A stretch of DNA of 64,000 nt. It comes from Ignavibacteriota bacterium (GTDB lineage: Bacteria > Bacteroidota > Ignavibacteria > Tepidaquicellales > Tepidaquicellaceae). Location: contig JACREY010000015.1 of the NCBI GenBank assembly GCA_016218085.1, positions 124,001 through 188,000 of the forward strand. Direction: 5' to 3'. This document shows, in pieces, positions 52,904 to 61,194 of the stretch (positions are counted from its first letter, which is position 1; each line of letters opens with the position of its first letter). A program made the translations under genes and the position numbers. A model generated the notes under the pieces. The model made no database searches. It worked only from the letters and a program-made list of their open reading frames with translations, and was not told where the DNA came from.

Positions 52904-53859
52904 TGAGAAAAAAAGTCATAAAAATATACTTAATTTTCATTTTCTGCATTCAGTTTTTAAAATTATTACATTCCCAGGATATAAACAGGGAAATCTGCAT
53001 TACAGTTGATGACTTACCCTATATAACAAAATATTTTAAAGACATTAAGACAGGTCAGTACATAACCGACAGGCTATTAACTGCTTTCAGGAAATACGGT
53101 GTAACCGCACTCGGTTCGGTTAATTCAGGAAAACTTATCACAAACGGAAATCCTGATTCAGAAAAAATCAATATTCTGAACAAATGGCTGGATTCGGAAA
53201 TGACTCTTGCAAACCACACTTATGCCCACAAAAATTACAACAGATTATTTTTCAGTGAATTTAAAAACGATATAACAGACGGGGAAATGTACCTGAAAGA
53301 TATTTTAAAAGGCAAGAATAAAGAATTGAAATATTTTAGGCATCCTCACCTGTACAGGGGTGAGACAAAGGAAAAAGCGGATTCACTTCAATCATTCCTG
53401 GATTCTCTCGGATACATCATTGCTCCTGTATCGATAGATAACTCTGACTATATTTTTTCCTGGGCTTATGAAAAAGCTCTTTCATTAAATAATGATTCGC
53501 TTGCAAAAAGAATCGGAACCGATTACATATCTTATATGGGTGAAGTACTTGATTATTATGAAAGCCAGTCGATTAATCTTCTCGGCTACAATATCAAACA
53601 TACATTATTGACTCACGCAAATCTTCTGAATGCGAATTTCATCGAAGAACTGCTGGCAATGTACATTTCAAAAGGATATAAATTCATAAGTATAGAAGAA
53701 GCATTGGAAGACAGAAGTTACACGGAACTAAAAGATGAATTTTATAAGAAATCAGGCATATCCTGGCTTCACAGATGGGCTTATACAATGGGCAAGCGAG
53801 GAGATTTTTTCAAAGGAGAGCCTGAAGTACCGGTTTATATCAGTGAATTCATAAAATAG
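52903..53859 (+). CDS. exported polysaccharide deacetylase family protein
   Basis: NodB-type deacetylase, 318 residues with a signal peptide or N-terminal anchor (about 1-24). Family motifs: I-T-V-D-D-L-P (Asp36-Asp37), the metal pair L-A-N-H-T-Y-A-H (His105, His109), and Y-F-R-H-P-H-L-Y-R-G for the third motif, where His replaces the more usual Pro. It probably removes acetyl groups from a cell-wall or surface glycan in the periplasm. It is one base overlapped with threonine aldolase, so co-transcribed without obvious functional link. Confidence 0.87.
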   Translation: MRKKVIKIYLIFIFCIQFLKLLHSQDINREICITVDDLPYITKYFKDIKTGQYITDRLLTAFRKYGVTALGSVNSGKLITNGNPDSEKINILNKWLDSEMTLANHTYAHKNYNRLFFSEFKNDITDGEMYLKDILKGKNKELKYFRHPHLYRGETKEKADSLQSFLDSLGYIIAPVSIDNSDYIFSWAYEKALSLNNDSLAKRIGTDYISYMGEVLDYYESQSINLLGYNIKHTLLTHANLLNANFIEELLAMYISKGYKFISIEEALEDRSYTELKDEFYKKSGISWLHRWAYTMGKRGDFFKGEPEVPVYISEFIK

Positions 53860-53926
53860 TTGACTGCACCTTTCCCCTGCCGGAACTTTTTTCAGCAATT
53901 TTTCATTTTTACTTAAAAAAACAATT

Positions 53927-54502
53927 ATGATTATAAAAATTATTTTTAATATAATAATAATATTTTCTTTTTTATTCATCACCAATTTAGCACAGGCAAT
54001 CGAGCCGGGAGATAAGTCGGGTGATTTCAAGATAGAAAATTTTGACGGAAAAACTTACAGGTTATCCGATAATACAAATGCAAGCGCAATAGTAATTATG
54101 TTCTGGTCAACCGAATGCCCGTTTGTACAGCCCTACACAGACAGAATAAATGCGCTCACAACTGAATACACGAAAAAGAACATTGTATTCTGGGGAATCA
54201 ATTCAAACAAGACAGAAAGCGCGGACAGAGTAAAAGAGCATCTTAATGAAAGGGGTTATCCGTTCCCGATGCTGAAGGATGAGGGAAATACTGTCGCCGA
54301 TTTATTCGGTGCAACAAGGACTCCCGAGATATTTGTACTCGATAAAAATCTTACTGTTTTATACCACGGAAGAATTGATGACAATAAAAACGAATCAGAA
54401 GTAACGACAAGCGATTTAAAAAATGCTCTCGATGAAATTCTGGCAGGCAAGGAAGTCGCGAACAAAAGCACTAAGCAGTTCGGATGCACGATAAAAAGGT
54501 GA
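53927..54502 (+). CDS. exported redoxin/peroxiredoxin-like protein
   Basis: 191-residue thioredoxin-fold protein with a signal peptide (about 1-24, L-A-Q-A). The active region is F-W-S-T-E-C-P-F-V-Q-P-Y, one cysteine (Cys64) in the PRX-like family position. A second one, Cys187 in Q-F-G-C-T-I-K-R, is a conserved end motif of this family. V-A-D-L-F-G-A-T-R-T-P-E-I-F-V-L-D is the cis-Pro region. So it likely acts as a peroxiredoxin or thiol reductase in the periplasm. The next thioredoxin-fold gene overlaps its end. Confidence 0.87.
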   Translation: MIIKIIFNIIIIFSFLFITNLAQAIEPGDKSGDFKIENFDGKTYRLSDNTNASAIVIMFWSTECPFVQPYTDRINALTTEYTKKNIVFWGINSNKTESADRVKEHLNERGYPFPMLKDEGNTVADLFGATRTPEIFVLDKNLTVLYHGRIDDNKNESEVTTSDLKNALDEILAGKEVANKSTKQFGCTIKR

Positions 54503-54975
54503 AAAAAGTATTATTACTAATATTTCTTTTTTACGGAATATCTTATACTCAGGAAATCATAACCATCAGAACAACCGAAGATCTGGACAGATTAAAAGCT
54601 GACAACAAAGGAAACGTGATGTTAGTAAATTTCTGGGCAACGTGGTGCAAACCCTGCACGGAAGAGTTTCCCGAACTGTTAAAGGTACACGAAAAATATA
54701 AAGAGCAAAATTTCAGATTAATATTAATATCACTTGATTTCAAAGAGGAATTTGAAACAAAACTGAAACCATTTTTATCCGATAAAAAAGTTAATTTCAC
54801 TTCTTATTATCTCGATACGAAAAATCCCGATGACATTATGAATTATTTTGACGTAAAGTGGGACGGTGGGATACCTGCAACTTTTATTTTCGATAAGGGT
54901 GGAAATCTGAAAAAATCCGTAATCGGCTCGAAGGATTTCGATTTTTTTGAAAAAGAAATTAATGCTTTACTTTAG
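54484..54975 (+). CDS. exported TlpA-like thiol-disulfide oxidoreductase
   Basis: 163 residues with an N-terminal hydrophobic leader (about 5-22). The thioredoxin-fold redox motif is W-A-T-W-C-K-P-C (Cys55, Cys58), and cis-Pro is in G-G-I-P-A-T-F-I-F. It is close to TlpA/ResA proteins that reduce thiols for cytochrome c or other extracytoplasmic proteins. The ATG at 54484 is inside the redoxin gene (19-base overlap). A GTG at 54499, overlapping the redoxin stop as GTGA, is an equally good start. It meets rarA tail to tail with a nine-base overlap. DsbD at the left of the window could reduce it. Confidence 0.9.
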   Translation: MHDKKVKKVLLLIFLFYGISYTQEIITIRTTEDLDRLKADNKGNVMLVNFWATWCKPCTEEFPELLKVHEKYKEQNFRLILISLDFKEEFETKLKPFLSDKKVNFTSYYLDTKNPDDIMNYFDVKWDGGIPATFIFDKGGNLKKSVIGSKDFDFFEKEINALL

Positions 54976-56289
54976 ATTTTTATTTCTGCGGTATTTCCAT
55001 TTTTCTTCCAGATATTTTTTTATTTCAGTTTCCTCCCCTATTTCAGACGGATGATAATAGATTTTATCTTTCAGTTCTTCAGGCAGATACTGCATATCCA
55101 CAAAATGTCCATCGAAGCTGTGAGCATATTGATACCCTTTATGATAACCGAGGTCTTTCATCAGTTTTGTTGGAGCATTTCTTAAATACATCGGGACATC
55201 ATAAGCAGGCAGTTCATTCACATCTACGTAAGCATTTTCCACCGACATATAAGAGGCATTGCTTTTAGGGCAGGAAGCAAGATAGGTAGCTCCCTGCGCG
55301 AGGATGATTCTTGCTTCGGGCATTCCGATGTAATTCACAGCTGTAAAAATATTCGTTGCAAGAGTTAAAGCATAAGGTTCGGCATTCCCGATATCTTCCG
55401 ATGCAAGTATAATCATTCTACGCGCAATAAATTTCGGGTCTTCTCCCCCTTTCAGCATTCGTGCAAGCCAGTAAACTGCTGCATCCGGGTCACTTCCGCG
55501 AACACTTTTAATAAAAGCTGATATTATATTGTAATGCTCTTCCTGATTCTTGTCGTATTTTATATAGTTTGTCTGAAACGCCTCTTTAATAATTTCATTC
55601 GTGAGCACGGACGTGCCATCTTTATCTTTCAGGCAGAGTTTAAGTGAAAGCTCGAGCCCGTTGAGAAGCCTTCGTGCATCGCCATTGGAAAGCTTTATAA
55701 GAAAATTCCTGTCAGGAATAAAAATCTTTTCAATTTTCAGTACTTCATCTTTTTCAATTGCACTGTCTATAATCTGCTCGAAGTCTTTTTTATTCAGTTC
55801 TTCAAGGACATATACCCTGCATCTTGAAAGCAGGGGTGAAATAACTTCGAACGAAGGATTTTCAGTAGTAGCACCTATTAAAATCAGGATACCCTTTTCC
55901 ACGCTGTGGAGAAGAGAATCCTGCTGAGCTTTATTAAACCTGTGAATTTCGTCTATGAACAGAATTGTTCTTTTCTGGTAGAAGCGTTTGTTCTTTTCAG
56001 CTTTATCGATTGCTTCCCTAACATCCTTCACACCTGATGAGACAGCTGAAAGCTGTATGAAATCTGCATTTATGGAGTTCGCAATTATCAGTGAGAGAGT
56101 TGTTTTGCCCACGCCCGGCGGACCCCATAAGATCATAGATACCAAATCATTTTTTTCGATCATCAGTCTTATCGGTTTACCTTTGCCTACAAGATGTTTT
56201 TGTCCGGCAAAACCGTCGAGAGTCTCAGGTCTCATCCGCTCGGCGAGCGGTGTTTCTTTATTATCTTTTATTTCGAAAAGTTCATTCAT
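54967..56289 (-). CDS. rarA: replication-associated recombination protein A
   Basis: AAA+ ATPase (MgsA/RarA/WRNIP1) acting at stalled replication forks. 440 residues; Walker A G-P-P-G-V-G-K-T-T at 56-64, Walker B I-L-F-I-D-E-I-H-R-F near 110, then the clamp-loader-like and C-terminal tetramer domain with S-A-F-I-K-S-V-R-G-S-D-P-D-A-A-V-Y-W-L-A-R-M and the Y-H-K-G-Y-Q-Y-A-H signature. Its ATG overlaps the stop of the upstream aminotransferase gene as ATGA. Confidence 0.95.
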   Translation of the reverse strand: MNELFEIKDNKETPLAERMRPETLDGFAGQKHLVGKGKPIRLMIEKNDLVSMILWGPPGVGKTTLSLIIANSINADFIQLSAVSSGVKDVREAIDKAEKNKRFYQKRTILFIDEIHRFNKAQQDSLLHSVEKGILILIGATTENPSFEVISPLLSRCRVYVLEELNKKDFEQIIDSAIEKDEVLKIEKIFIPDRNFLIKLSNGDARRLLNGLELSLKLCLKDKDGTSVLTNEIIKEAFQTNYIKYDKNQEEHYNIISAFIKSVRGSDPDAAVYWLARMLKGGEDPKFIARRMIILASEDIGNAEPYALTLATNIFTAVNYIGMPEARIILAQGATYLASCPKSNASYMSVENAYVDVNELPAYDVPMYLRNAPTKLMKDLGYHKGYQYAHSFDGHFVDMQYLPEELKDKIYYHPSEIGEETEIKKYLEEKWKYRRNKNLK

Positions 56290-57362
56290 AAATTACCAAA
56301 TGTGTGAATGAGTTTTTCCACTTCTTCTGATTTATGTACGGGAAAATTTCCGATTCTAAACTGAGAGTTTCTGAAATTTCCATATCCGCTGCTCAGCACG
56401 AAGCCTTTATCACTTAATTTTTTTATTATTTTTTCCGTATCTATAACCGAATCAAAAACAAGCGTGGTTTTAGACCGCAGATTAATTTCCTTAACAAATG
56501 GCCTTACAAACCTGTGATTTTCAAAAAACTTATAAAGCATATTTGCCTTTTTTTCGGTGTCTTTTCTGAGTTTATCAATTCCTCTTTCGTTAAGAAGCTT
56601 GCAGATTTTACCCAGCATATATATCGCAGGAAGATTAGGTGTTACCGGGGTTTCATACTTTTCAGCATTAGCTGCATGAGCCAGAAAATTGTGATATGAA
56701 CCGATGTTATATCCGTTTTCGAGCATCATTTCTGTTTTTTTTAAACAGCTTTTTTTAATTATGATAACTCCCATACCGGGTGGCATTCCGAAACCCTTTT
56801 GAATAGAGAAGAAAGCAATATCGATTTTGGAAAAATCAATTTTATAATAAGGTACTCCCGTAGCCACATCGAGTGCAACCGGAATATGCGGATATTTCTT
56901 TTTCAATCCGTAAATATCCTTCATATCAATTGCAGCTCCCGTGCTGGTTTCATTCTGTGTAAGGCAAATCAGTTCGGTGTCTTCAGGAATTTTAACTTTG
57001 TTAAAATCAAAACCTGAGCCGTACTCGGATTTAATGCTGTAAGGATTTTTTTTCAGTTGTTTCGCAATATTGAAGAATCTATCGGCAAAATACCCGTTTA
57101 TGAAATGATAGCTTTTCTTGCATACAAGATTCTGCAATACTCTTTCCATTGCTTCGGTAGCGGAACTGACGAAAAAAATGTGGAATTCCTTGGGGACGCA
57201 AAGCAGTTTTTTCAGTTCATTGCAGGTCTGCAGCTGAATAATCGTAAATTCTTTGCTTCTGTGCGATACAGAAAAAATTTTGTCCTTCGTAGCCATCATG
57301 GCATACGATTTTATTTCAGGAAATAATTCTGTGGGTCCTACAGTAAAATATATTCTTTTCAT
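56286..57362 (-). CDS. class V PLP-dependent aminotransferase
   Basis: 358 residues, in the phosphoserine/serine-glyoxylate aminotransferase group. F-T-V-G-P-T-E-L-F-P is the typical N-terminus, Lys189 in F-F-S-I-Q-K-G-F-G-M-P-P-G-M the cofactor lysine, and S-S-A-T-E-A-M-E-R the phosphate loop. T-Q-N-E-T-S-T-G is the central class V motif. Phosphoserine aminotransferase is possible, but the family is broad and the closing residues are not enough to call serC. Translationally coupled to rarA; tRNA-Gly lies upstream. Confidence 0.88.
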   Translation of the reverse strand: MKRIYFTVGPTELFPEIKSYAMMATKDKIFSVSHRSKEFTIIQLQTCNELKKLLCVPKEFHIFFVSSATEAMERVLQNLVCKKSYHFINGYFADRFFNIAKQLKKNPYSIKSEYGSGFDFNKVKIPEDTELICLTQNETSTGAAIDMKDIYGLKKKYPHIPVALDVATGVPYYKIDFSKIDIAFFSIQKGFGMPPGMGVIIIKKSCLKKTEMMLENGYNIGSYHNFLAHAANAEKYETPVTPNLPAIYMLGKICKLLNERGIDKLRKDTEKKANMLYKFFENHRFVRPFVKEINLRSKTTLVFDSVIDTEKIIKKLSDKGFVLSSGYGNFRNSQFRIGNFPVHKSEEVEKLIHTFGNL

Positions 57363-57398
57363 TCAAAAAAGGAAGGTATTAGTTATAAATAGTAAATG

Positions 57399-57470
57399 AG
57401 CGGGAGACGAGGATCGAACTCGCGACGTCAAGCTTGGGAAGCTTGCATTCTACCACTGAATTACTCCCGC
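57399..57470 (-). tRNA. tRNA-Gly (anticodon CCC)
   Basis: 72-base tRNA on the minus strand. Acceptor GCGGGAG/CTCCCGC, a D-arm with ATTCAGTGGTAGAAT, anticodon stem CAAGC/GCTTG with loop TTCCCAA giving anticodon CCC, T-arm GCGAG-TTCGATC-CTCGT, discriminator U as in bacterial glycine tRNAs. CCA is not encoded. Reads GGG codons. Confidence 0.95.
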
Positions 57471-57534
57471 AGTGTAAAAACCTTCAATATTTTAAGAATT
57501 ATACACAAATAAATCAATTTATTAAATTTTCCCA

Positions 57535-57574
57535 TTAAAAAAGGCAGTCATTATTGAAAAGACTGCCTTTTGTA
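57535..57574 (-). terminator. intrinsic terminator after the small type IX cargo gene
   Basis: Minus strand: AAAGGCAGTC pairs with GACTGCCTTT around an 11-base loop, with six T residues in and after the second arm. It lies about 20 bases after the 57593 gene's stop and before tRNA-Gly. Confidence 0.85.
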
Positions 57575-57592
57575 AAATTTAATTGTGTTATA

Positions 57593-58519
57593 TTATTTCA
57601 CTACAACCATTTTCTTGATGTCAGTGAAATAATCAGTAGTCAGCCTGTAATAATAAATACCGCTTGGAATATTTTTTGCAGTGAAATCCGCTTCATAATA
57701 TCCGGCAGGTTTGTATTCATTAAACAGGGTCTGTACTAACTGACCAAGATTGTTGAATACTTCAAGTTTAACCTGAGTTGATTTTGCTATATCGAATTTT
57801 ATTTTTGTTGTCGGGTTAAAAGGATTCGGATAATTCTGCTGAAGAGCAAATTTTGACGGTACGTTTGTACCAATCTGGTTTATTCCGACTGTTCCGAACA
57901 TCTGGAAGTAGTCCAGCATGACAACATAACCATCTGAATTACTACTTACATACCTGAATGCAATTCTGATATTCTGACCTGCAAAGGAACTCAAATCATA
58001 AAAATTCATCGAGAAAGCTCCATACACTGAACCTGCCGGCCATATTATTGTACCGAGATAATTAGTAAAGCTGGCAATCGTAGAGTCTGTAGTACTGACC
58101 CAAACCTGCAAACTGTCGCACCAGGAAGGAGATCCGCCGCAGGCATAAAAAGTGAAATATCCATCACCGGGAATATTGTTGAACTTCTTTGTGATAAGCC
58201 AAGCATCACAATTATCATTTGCAAGTGTGTCATTGATAATGGATGTTCCCCATGTTACATTAACTGCTTTTAATCCTTGGTAGCACCTGGAATGACGAAT
58301 CGGAGAGCAACTGATGTTCGGCATACAAAGACCGCTGTCCCTGATTGTCCAGTTTGCATATGGATAGGGAGGATTTGCAACCGGTGGATTTAAAGTCTTA
58401 TACCATCCTGCGGGCAGTGAATTCGAGTCCAATCCTTCAAAATCAGCAGTATAATATTGAGCATTCGATAAAACCGGGAGTAATAGCACAAATAAAAAGA
58501 TGTAGATATATTTTTTCAT
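57593..58519 (-). CDS. secreted protein with choice-of-anchor-like domain and type IX sorting domain
   Basis: 308 residues. Signal peptide ends near residue 21 (V-L-S-N-A-Q). The next 190 residues are a beta-sandwich-like domain (F-E-G-L-D-S-N-S-L-P-A-G-W, F-Y-A-C-G-G-S-P-S-W-C-D) with about six cysteines, resembling the choice-of-anchor J / cleaved-adhesin group. The last 85 residues are a type IX sorting domain (N-Y-P-N-P-F-N-P, G-I-Y-Y-Y-R, terminal K-K-M-V-V-V-K). Fourth type IX cargo of the window. Function unknown; binding of a surface carbohydrate is a guess. Confidence 0.83.
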   Translation of the reverse strand: MKKYIYIFLFVLLLPVLSNAQYYTADFEGLDSNSLPAGWYKTLNPPVANPPYPYANWTIRDSGLCMPNISCSPIRHSRCYQGLKAVNVTWGTSIINDTLANDNCDAWLITKKFNNIPGDGYFTFYACGGSPSWCDSLQVWVSTTDSTIASFTNYLGTIIWPAGSVYGAFSMNFYDLSSFAGQNIRIAFRYVSSNSDGYVVMLDYFQMFGTVGINQIGTNVPSKFALQQNYPNPFNPTTKIKFDIAKSTQVKLEVFNNLGQLVQTLFNEYKPAGYYEADFTAKNIPSGIYYYRLTTDYFTDIKKMVVVK

Positions 58520-58624
58520 ATGCCTTATAATTTAGTTAATAAAAGTATTTTTTATAAAGTATTAAATATTAAATAATTTGTAAAGGTATTTAAAAAAAAA
58601 TTTTTATGACTGAATGTCTCAATT

Positions 58625-58969
58625 TCAGTTCATTATTGCATTATAGATATCTTCAAAGAAATAAAGCAGGACGAAGAATAATATCGTAAGGCAAATGGCA
58701 GCAATAAAATAATTGAGGAATATTCTTTTCAGGTCGTGTGCAGGTGTATAGAGATAAATATACCCATCCCATTTACAGCTTAAGCAATGAAATTTCTTAA
58801 AGCCAAAAAAACGGGGTATTCTGTGAATTTTTTCGGCTTGAAACAGCCTTTCAAGCGAGGCAAACGAATTGCAGTTCGGGCATATATCAAAAATCGGATT
58901 CTTCTTTACAAATATCCTGTAATCAAGAAAAAATAATCCGAATAGCTTTCTGCTGTATGGTTTTCGCAT
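58625..58969 (-). CDS. small membrane protein with a zinc-ribbon-like domain
   Basis: 114 residues. Two C-x2-C pairs (C-P-N-C at 30-33 and C-L-S-C at 63-66) suggest a small metal-binding ribbon facing the cytoplasm. A single strong membrane helix lies near the C-terminus (A-A-I-C-L-T-I-L-F-F-V-L-L-Y-F). Basic N-terminus. No family recognised. It is the 5' neighbour of a type IX cargo gene but with about 105 bases between. Confidence 0.6.
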   Translation of the reverse strand: MRKPYSRKLFGLFFLDYRIFVKKNPIFDICPNCNSFASLERLFQAEKIHRIPRFFGFKKFHCLSCKWDGYIYLYTPAHDLKRIFLNYFIAAICLTILFFVLLYFFEDIYNAIMN

Positions 58970-59098
58970 TGGGTAAAATAATTAATTAATGGCATAAAAT
59001 ATATGGAAAATAAGACACATTTGCGAAATTAAATTGACTTGAAAGGTGATTAAATATTTGCAAATTTTGCATATAAGAAACCGGAAAAAGAATACTGA

Positions 59099-61162
59099 AT
59101 GGAAAGAGTTATAAAGCACCCCGTACTGAAAACAGACCTTAATAAAAAACAAGTCAACTTTTTATTTAACGGAGAGAAATTCACGGGATTGGAAGACGAG
59201 CCTGTCTCATCGGCATTATTTGCAAATAACATCAAAGTTTTTTCTATACACGAAGTCGGAGACGCTCCCCAGGGAATATTTTGCGCAAATGGACAGTGCT
59301 CTCACTGTACTCTGATTATTAACGGTGTTCCTTTGAAATCCTGCATTACTCCGTTGAAAGAAGGAATGGATGTCCGGACTCTGGTGCATTTACCCGAACT
59401 TCCGAAATCGGATGAAGGGCTCAGAAATTTCGAAATCAAGGAAATGAAATGCGATATTCTGGTTGTCGGCGGAGGACCATCAGGGCTGACATCCGCAATA
59501 GAGCTTGCAAAACTGGGATTTGAAATAATACTTGTGGACGATAAGGAAAAACTCGGCGGAAAACTATTGCTTCAGACGCATAAGTTTTTCGGCTCGATAG
59601 AAGACTGCTATGCAGGAACCCGCGGAATTGATATTGCCGATATCCTTGACAGTGAAATTCGCTCTTTTCCAAATGTCAGGATTTTCACGAATTCTTCTGT
59701 AGCAGCGGTTTACAAAGACAAAAAAGCAGGGTTGTTTATTGACTACAAGAATTATGTTATTGCTGAGTTCGAGGGTCTGATAGTATCAGCCGGCGCAAGG
59801 GAAAAGAACCTGATATTCCCCGGAAACGACCTACCCGGAGTTTATGGTGCGGGGGCTTTTCAGACACTCGTAAACAGGGACCTTATAAAAGCATCGGGCA
59901 GGGTTTTTATAGTTGGAAGCGGTAATGTCGGGCTGATAGCGGCTTACCACGCATTGCAGGCAGGAATATCGGCTGTCGGAATTGCAGAAATCCTGAAAGA
60001 AGTTTCAGGTTATAAAGTGCACGGCGATAAGATAAAAAGGATGGGCGTTCCGATATACCTTAACCATACGATATTAACAGCTGAAGGTAACGGAAAAGTT
60101 GAGAGGATTACTATTGCGGAAGTTGACGAAAATTTTAATCCCCTTCTGGAAACAGCAAAAACATTTGAAGTTGACACTTTGCTTATTGCCGTAGGATTAT
60201 CTTCCATAGACGAATTTTTCAATACTGCCGTTCAGTTCGGATTTAAGGTTGTAAAAGCAGGAGATGCGGATGAAATAGCCGAAGCTTCCTCTGCGATGTT
60301 TGGAGGAAGAATTGCCGGATTAAATATGGCAAAAATGCTCGGAAAAGAAATAGAAATTGATGAAGAGTTTTATAAAAAAGCCGAAATACTAAAATCCAGA
60401 CCGGGAAAAGTTTATGCTGAACCGGTAACGGAATTAACCGACAATTATACTCCTATTCTTCACTGTCATCAGGAAATACCGTGCAATCCCTGTATTTCTG
60501 TTTGCCCTTCGGGAGCAATCAAGCTTCAGGATGCATTAAATTCAATAATGGACCTCCCCTACTTTGACGGAGATTGCACCAGATGCGGACAGTGCATTGC
60601 AGTTTGCCCGGGACTTGCCATATCTGTTGCAAAGAAATTATACGGTGAATTCGCCGAAGTGATTTTGCCTCACGAATTTATTCCGAATTTCAGCGCGAAT
60701 GAATTCATTACTTTAACCGATACCGAAGGGAATTATCTTGAAAAAGGTGAAGTGATGAAGATTAATTACAGCAGGAAGTACAAGACTTATATGATAACGC
60801 TAAAGGTATCCATACAGAATGCAACAAGAATTGCGGGCATCAGGATTCAGGATGAAGACAGAACAAAACCCCTGCCGGAAGCCGTATATAATTACGTTCC
60901 TGATAATGCAATAGTATGCAGGTGTGAAAGGATTACAGTAAAGCAGGTTGTGGATTTTATAAAGGCAAATGATATTCGTGACGCTAACCAGCTGAAGCAG
61001 ATACGCGTAGGGATGGGCGCCTGCGGCTCAAGAACTTGCTCGGTTATGCTGCCGAGGGTTTTCTCCGCAGCCGGTATAAACTGGTATGAAGTAGCCCAAA
61101 ACACAAAAAGACCGCTAAGCATTGAAATACCAATGTGCGTTCTTGCTAATGAAAATCAATAA
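59099..61162 (+). CDS. multi-cofactor FAD/Fe-S dehydrogenase, large subunit
   Basis: 687 residues of the sarcosine-oxidase alpha / HcnAB / archaeal proline-dehydrogenase type. N-terminal [2Fe-2S] domain with Cys62, 67, 70 and 82. FAD-binding G-G-G-P-S-G-L at 124-130; a second Rossmann segment with G-S-G-N-V-G-L near residue 270. Two [4Fe-4S] motifs, C-x5-C-x2-C-x3-C-P and C-T-R-C-G-Q-C-I-A-V-C-P (about 460-510). A BFD-like [2Fe-2S] domain with C-R-C-E-R-I-T and G-A-C-G-S-R-T-C (about 605-650) closes it. Together with the small subunit 32 bases downstream it should oxidise an amino acid or amine and pass electrons out. Substrate unknown. Confidence 0.9.
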   Translation: MERVIKHPVLKTDLNKKQVNFLFNGEKFTGLEDEPVSSALFANNIKVFSIHEVGDAPQGIFCANGQCSHCTLIINGVPLKSCITPLKEGMDVRTLVHLPELPKSDEGLRNFEIKEMKCDILVVGGGPSGLTSAIELAKLGFEIILVDDKEKLGGKLLLQTHKFFGSIEDCYAGTRGIDIADILDSEIRSFPNVRIFTNSSVAAVYKDKKAGLFIDYKNYVIAEFEGLIVSAGAREKNLIFPGNDLPGVYGAGAFQTLVNRDLIKASGRVFIVGSGNVGLIAAYHALQAGISAVGIAEILKEVSGYKVHGDKIKRMGVPIYLNHTILTAEGNGKVERITIAEVDENFNPLLETAKTFEVDTLLIAVGLSSIDEFFNTAVQFGFKVVKAGDADEIAEASSAMFGGRIAGLNMAKMLGKEIEIDEEFYKKAEILKSRPGKVYAEPVTELTDNYTPILHCHQEIPCNPCISVCPSGAIKLQDALNSIMDLPYFDGDCTRCGQCIAVCPGLAISVAKKLYGEFAEVILPHEFIPNFSANEFITLTDTEGNYLEKGEVMKINYSRKYKTYMITLKVSIQNATRIAGIRIQDEDRTKPLPEAVYNYVPDNAIVCRCERITVKQVVDFIKANDIRDANQLKQIRVGMGACGSRTCSVMLPRVFSAAGINWYEVAQNTKRPLSIEIPMCVLANENQ

Positions 61163-61194
61163 TAATTACTACACGAAATAATTTTATTTAATAA

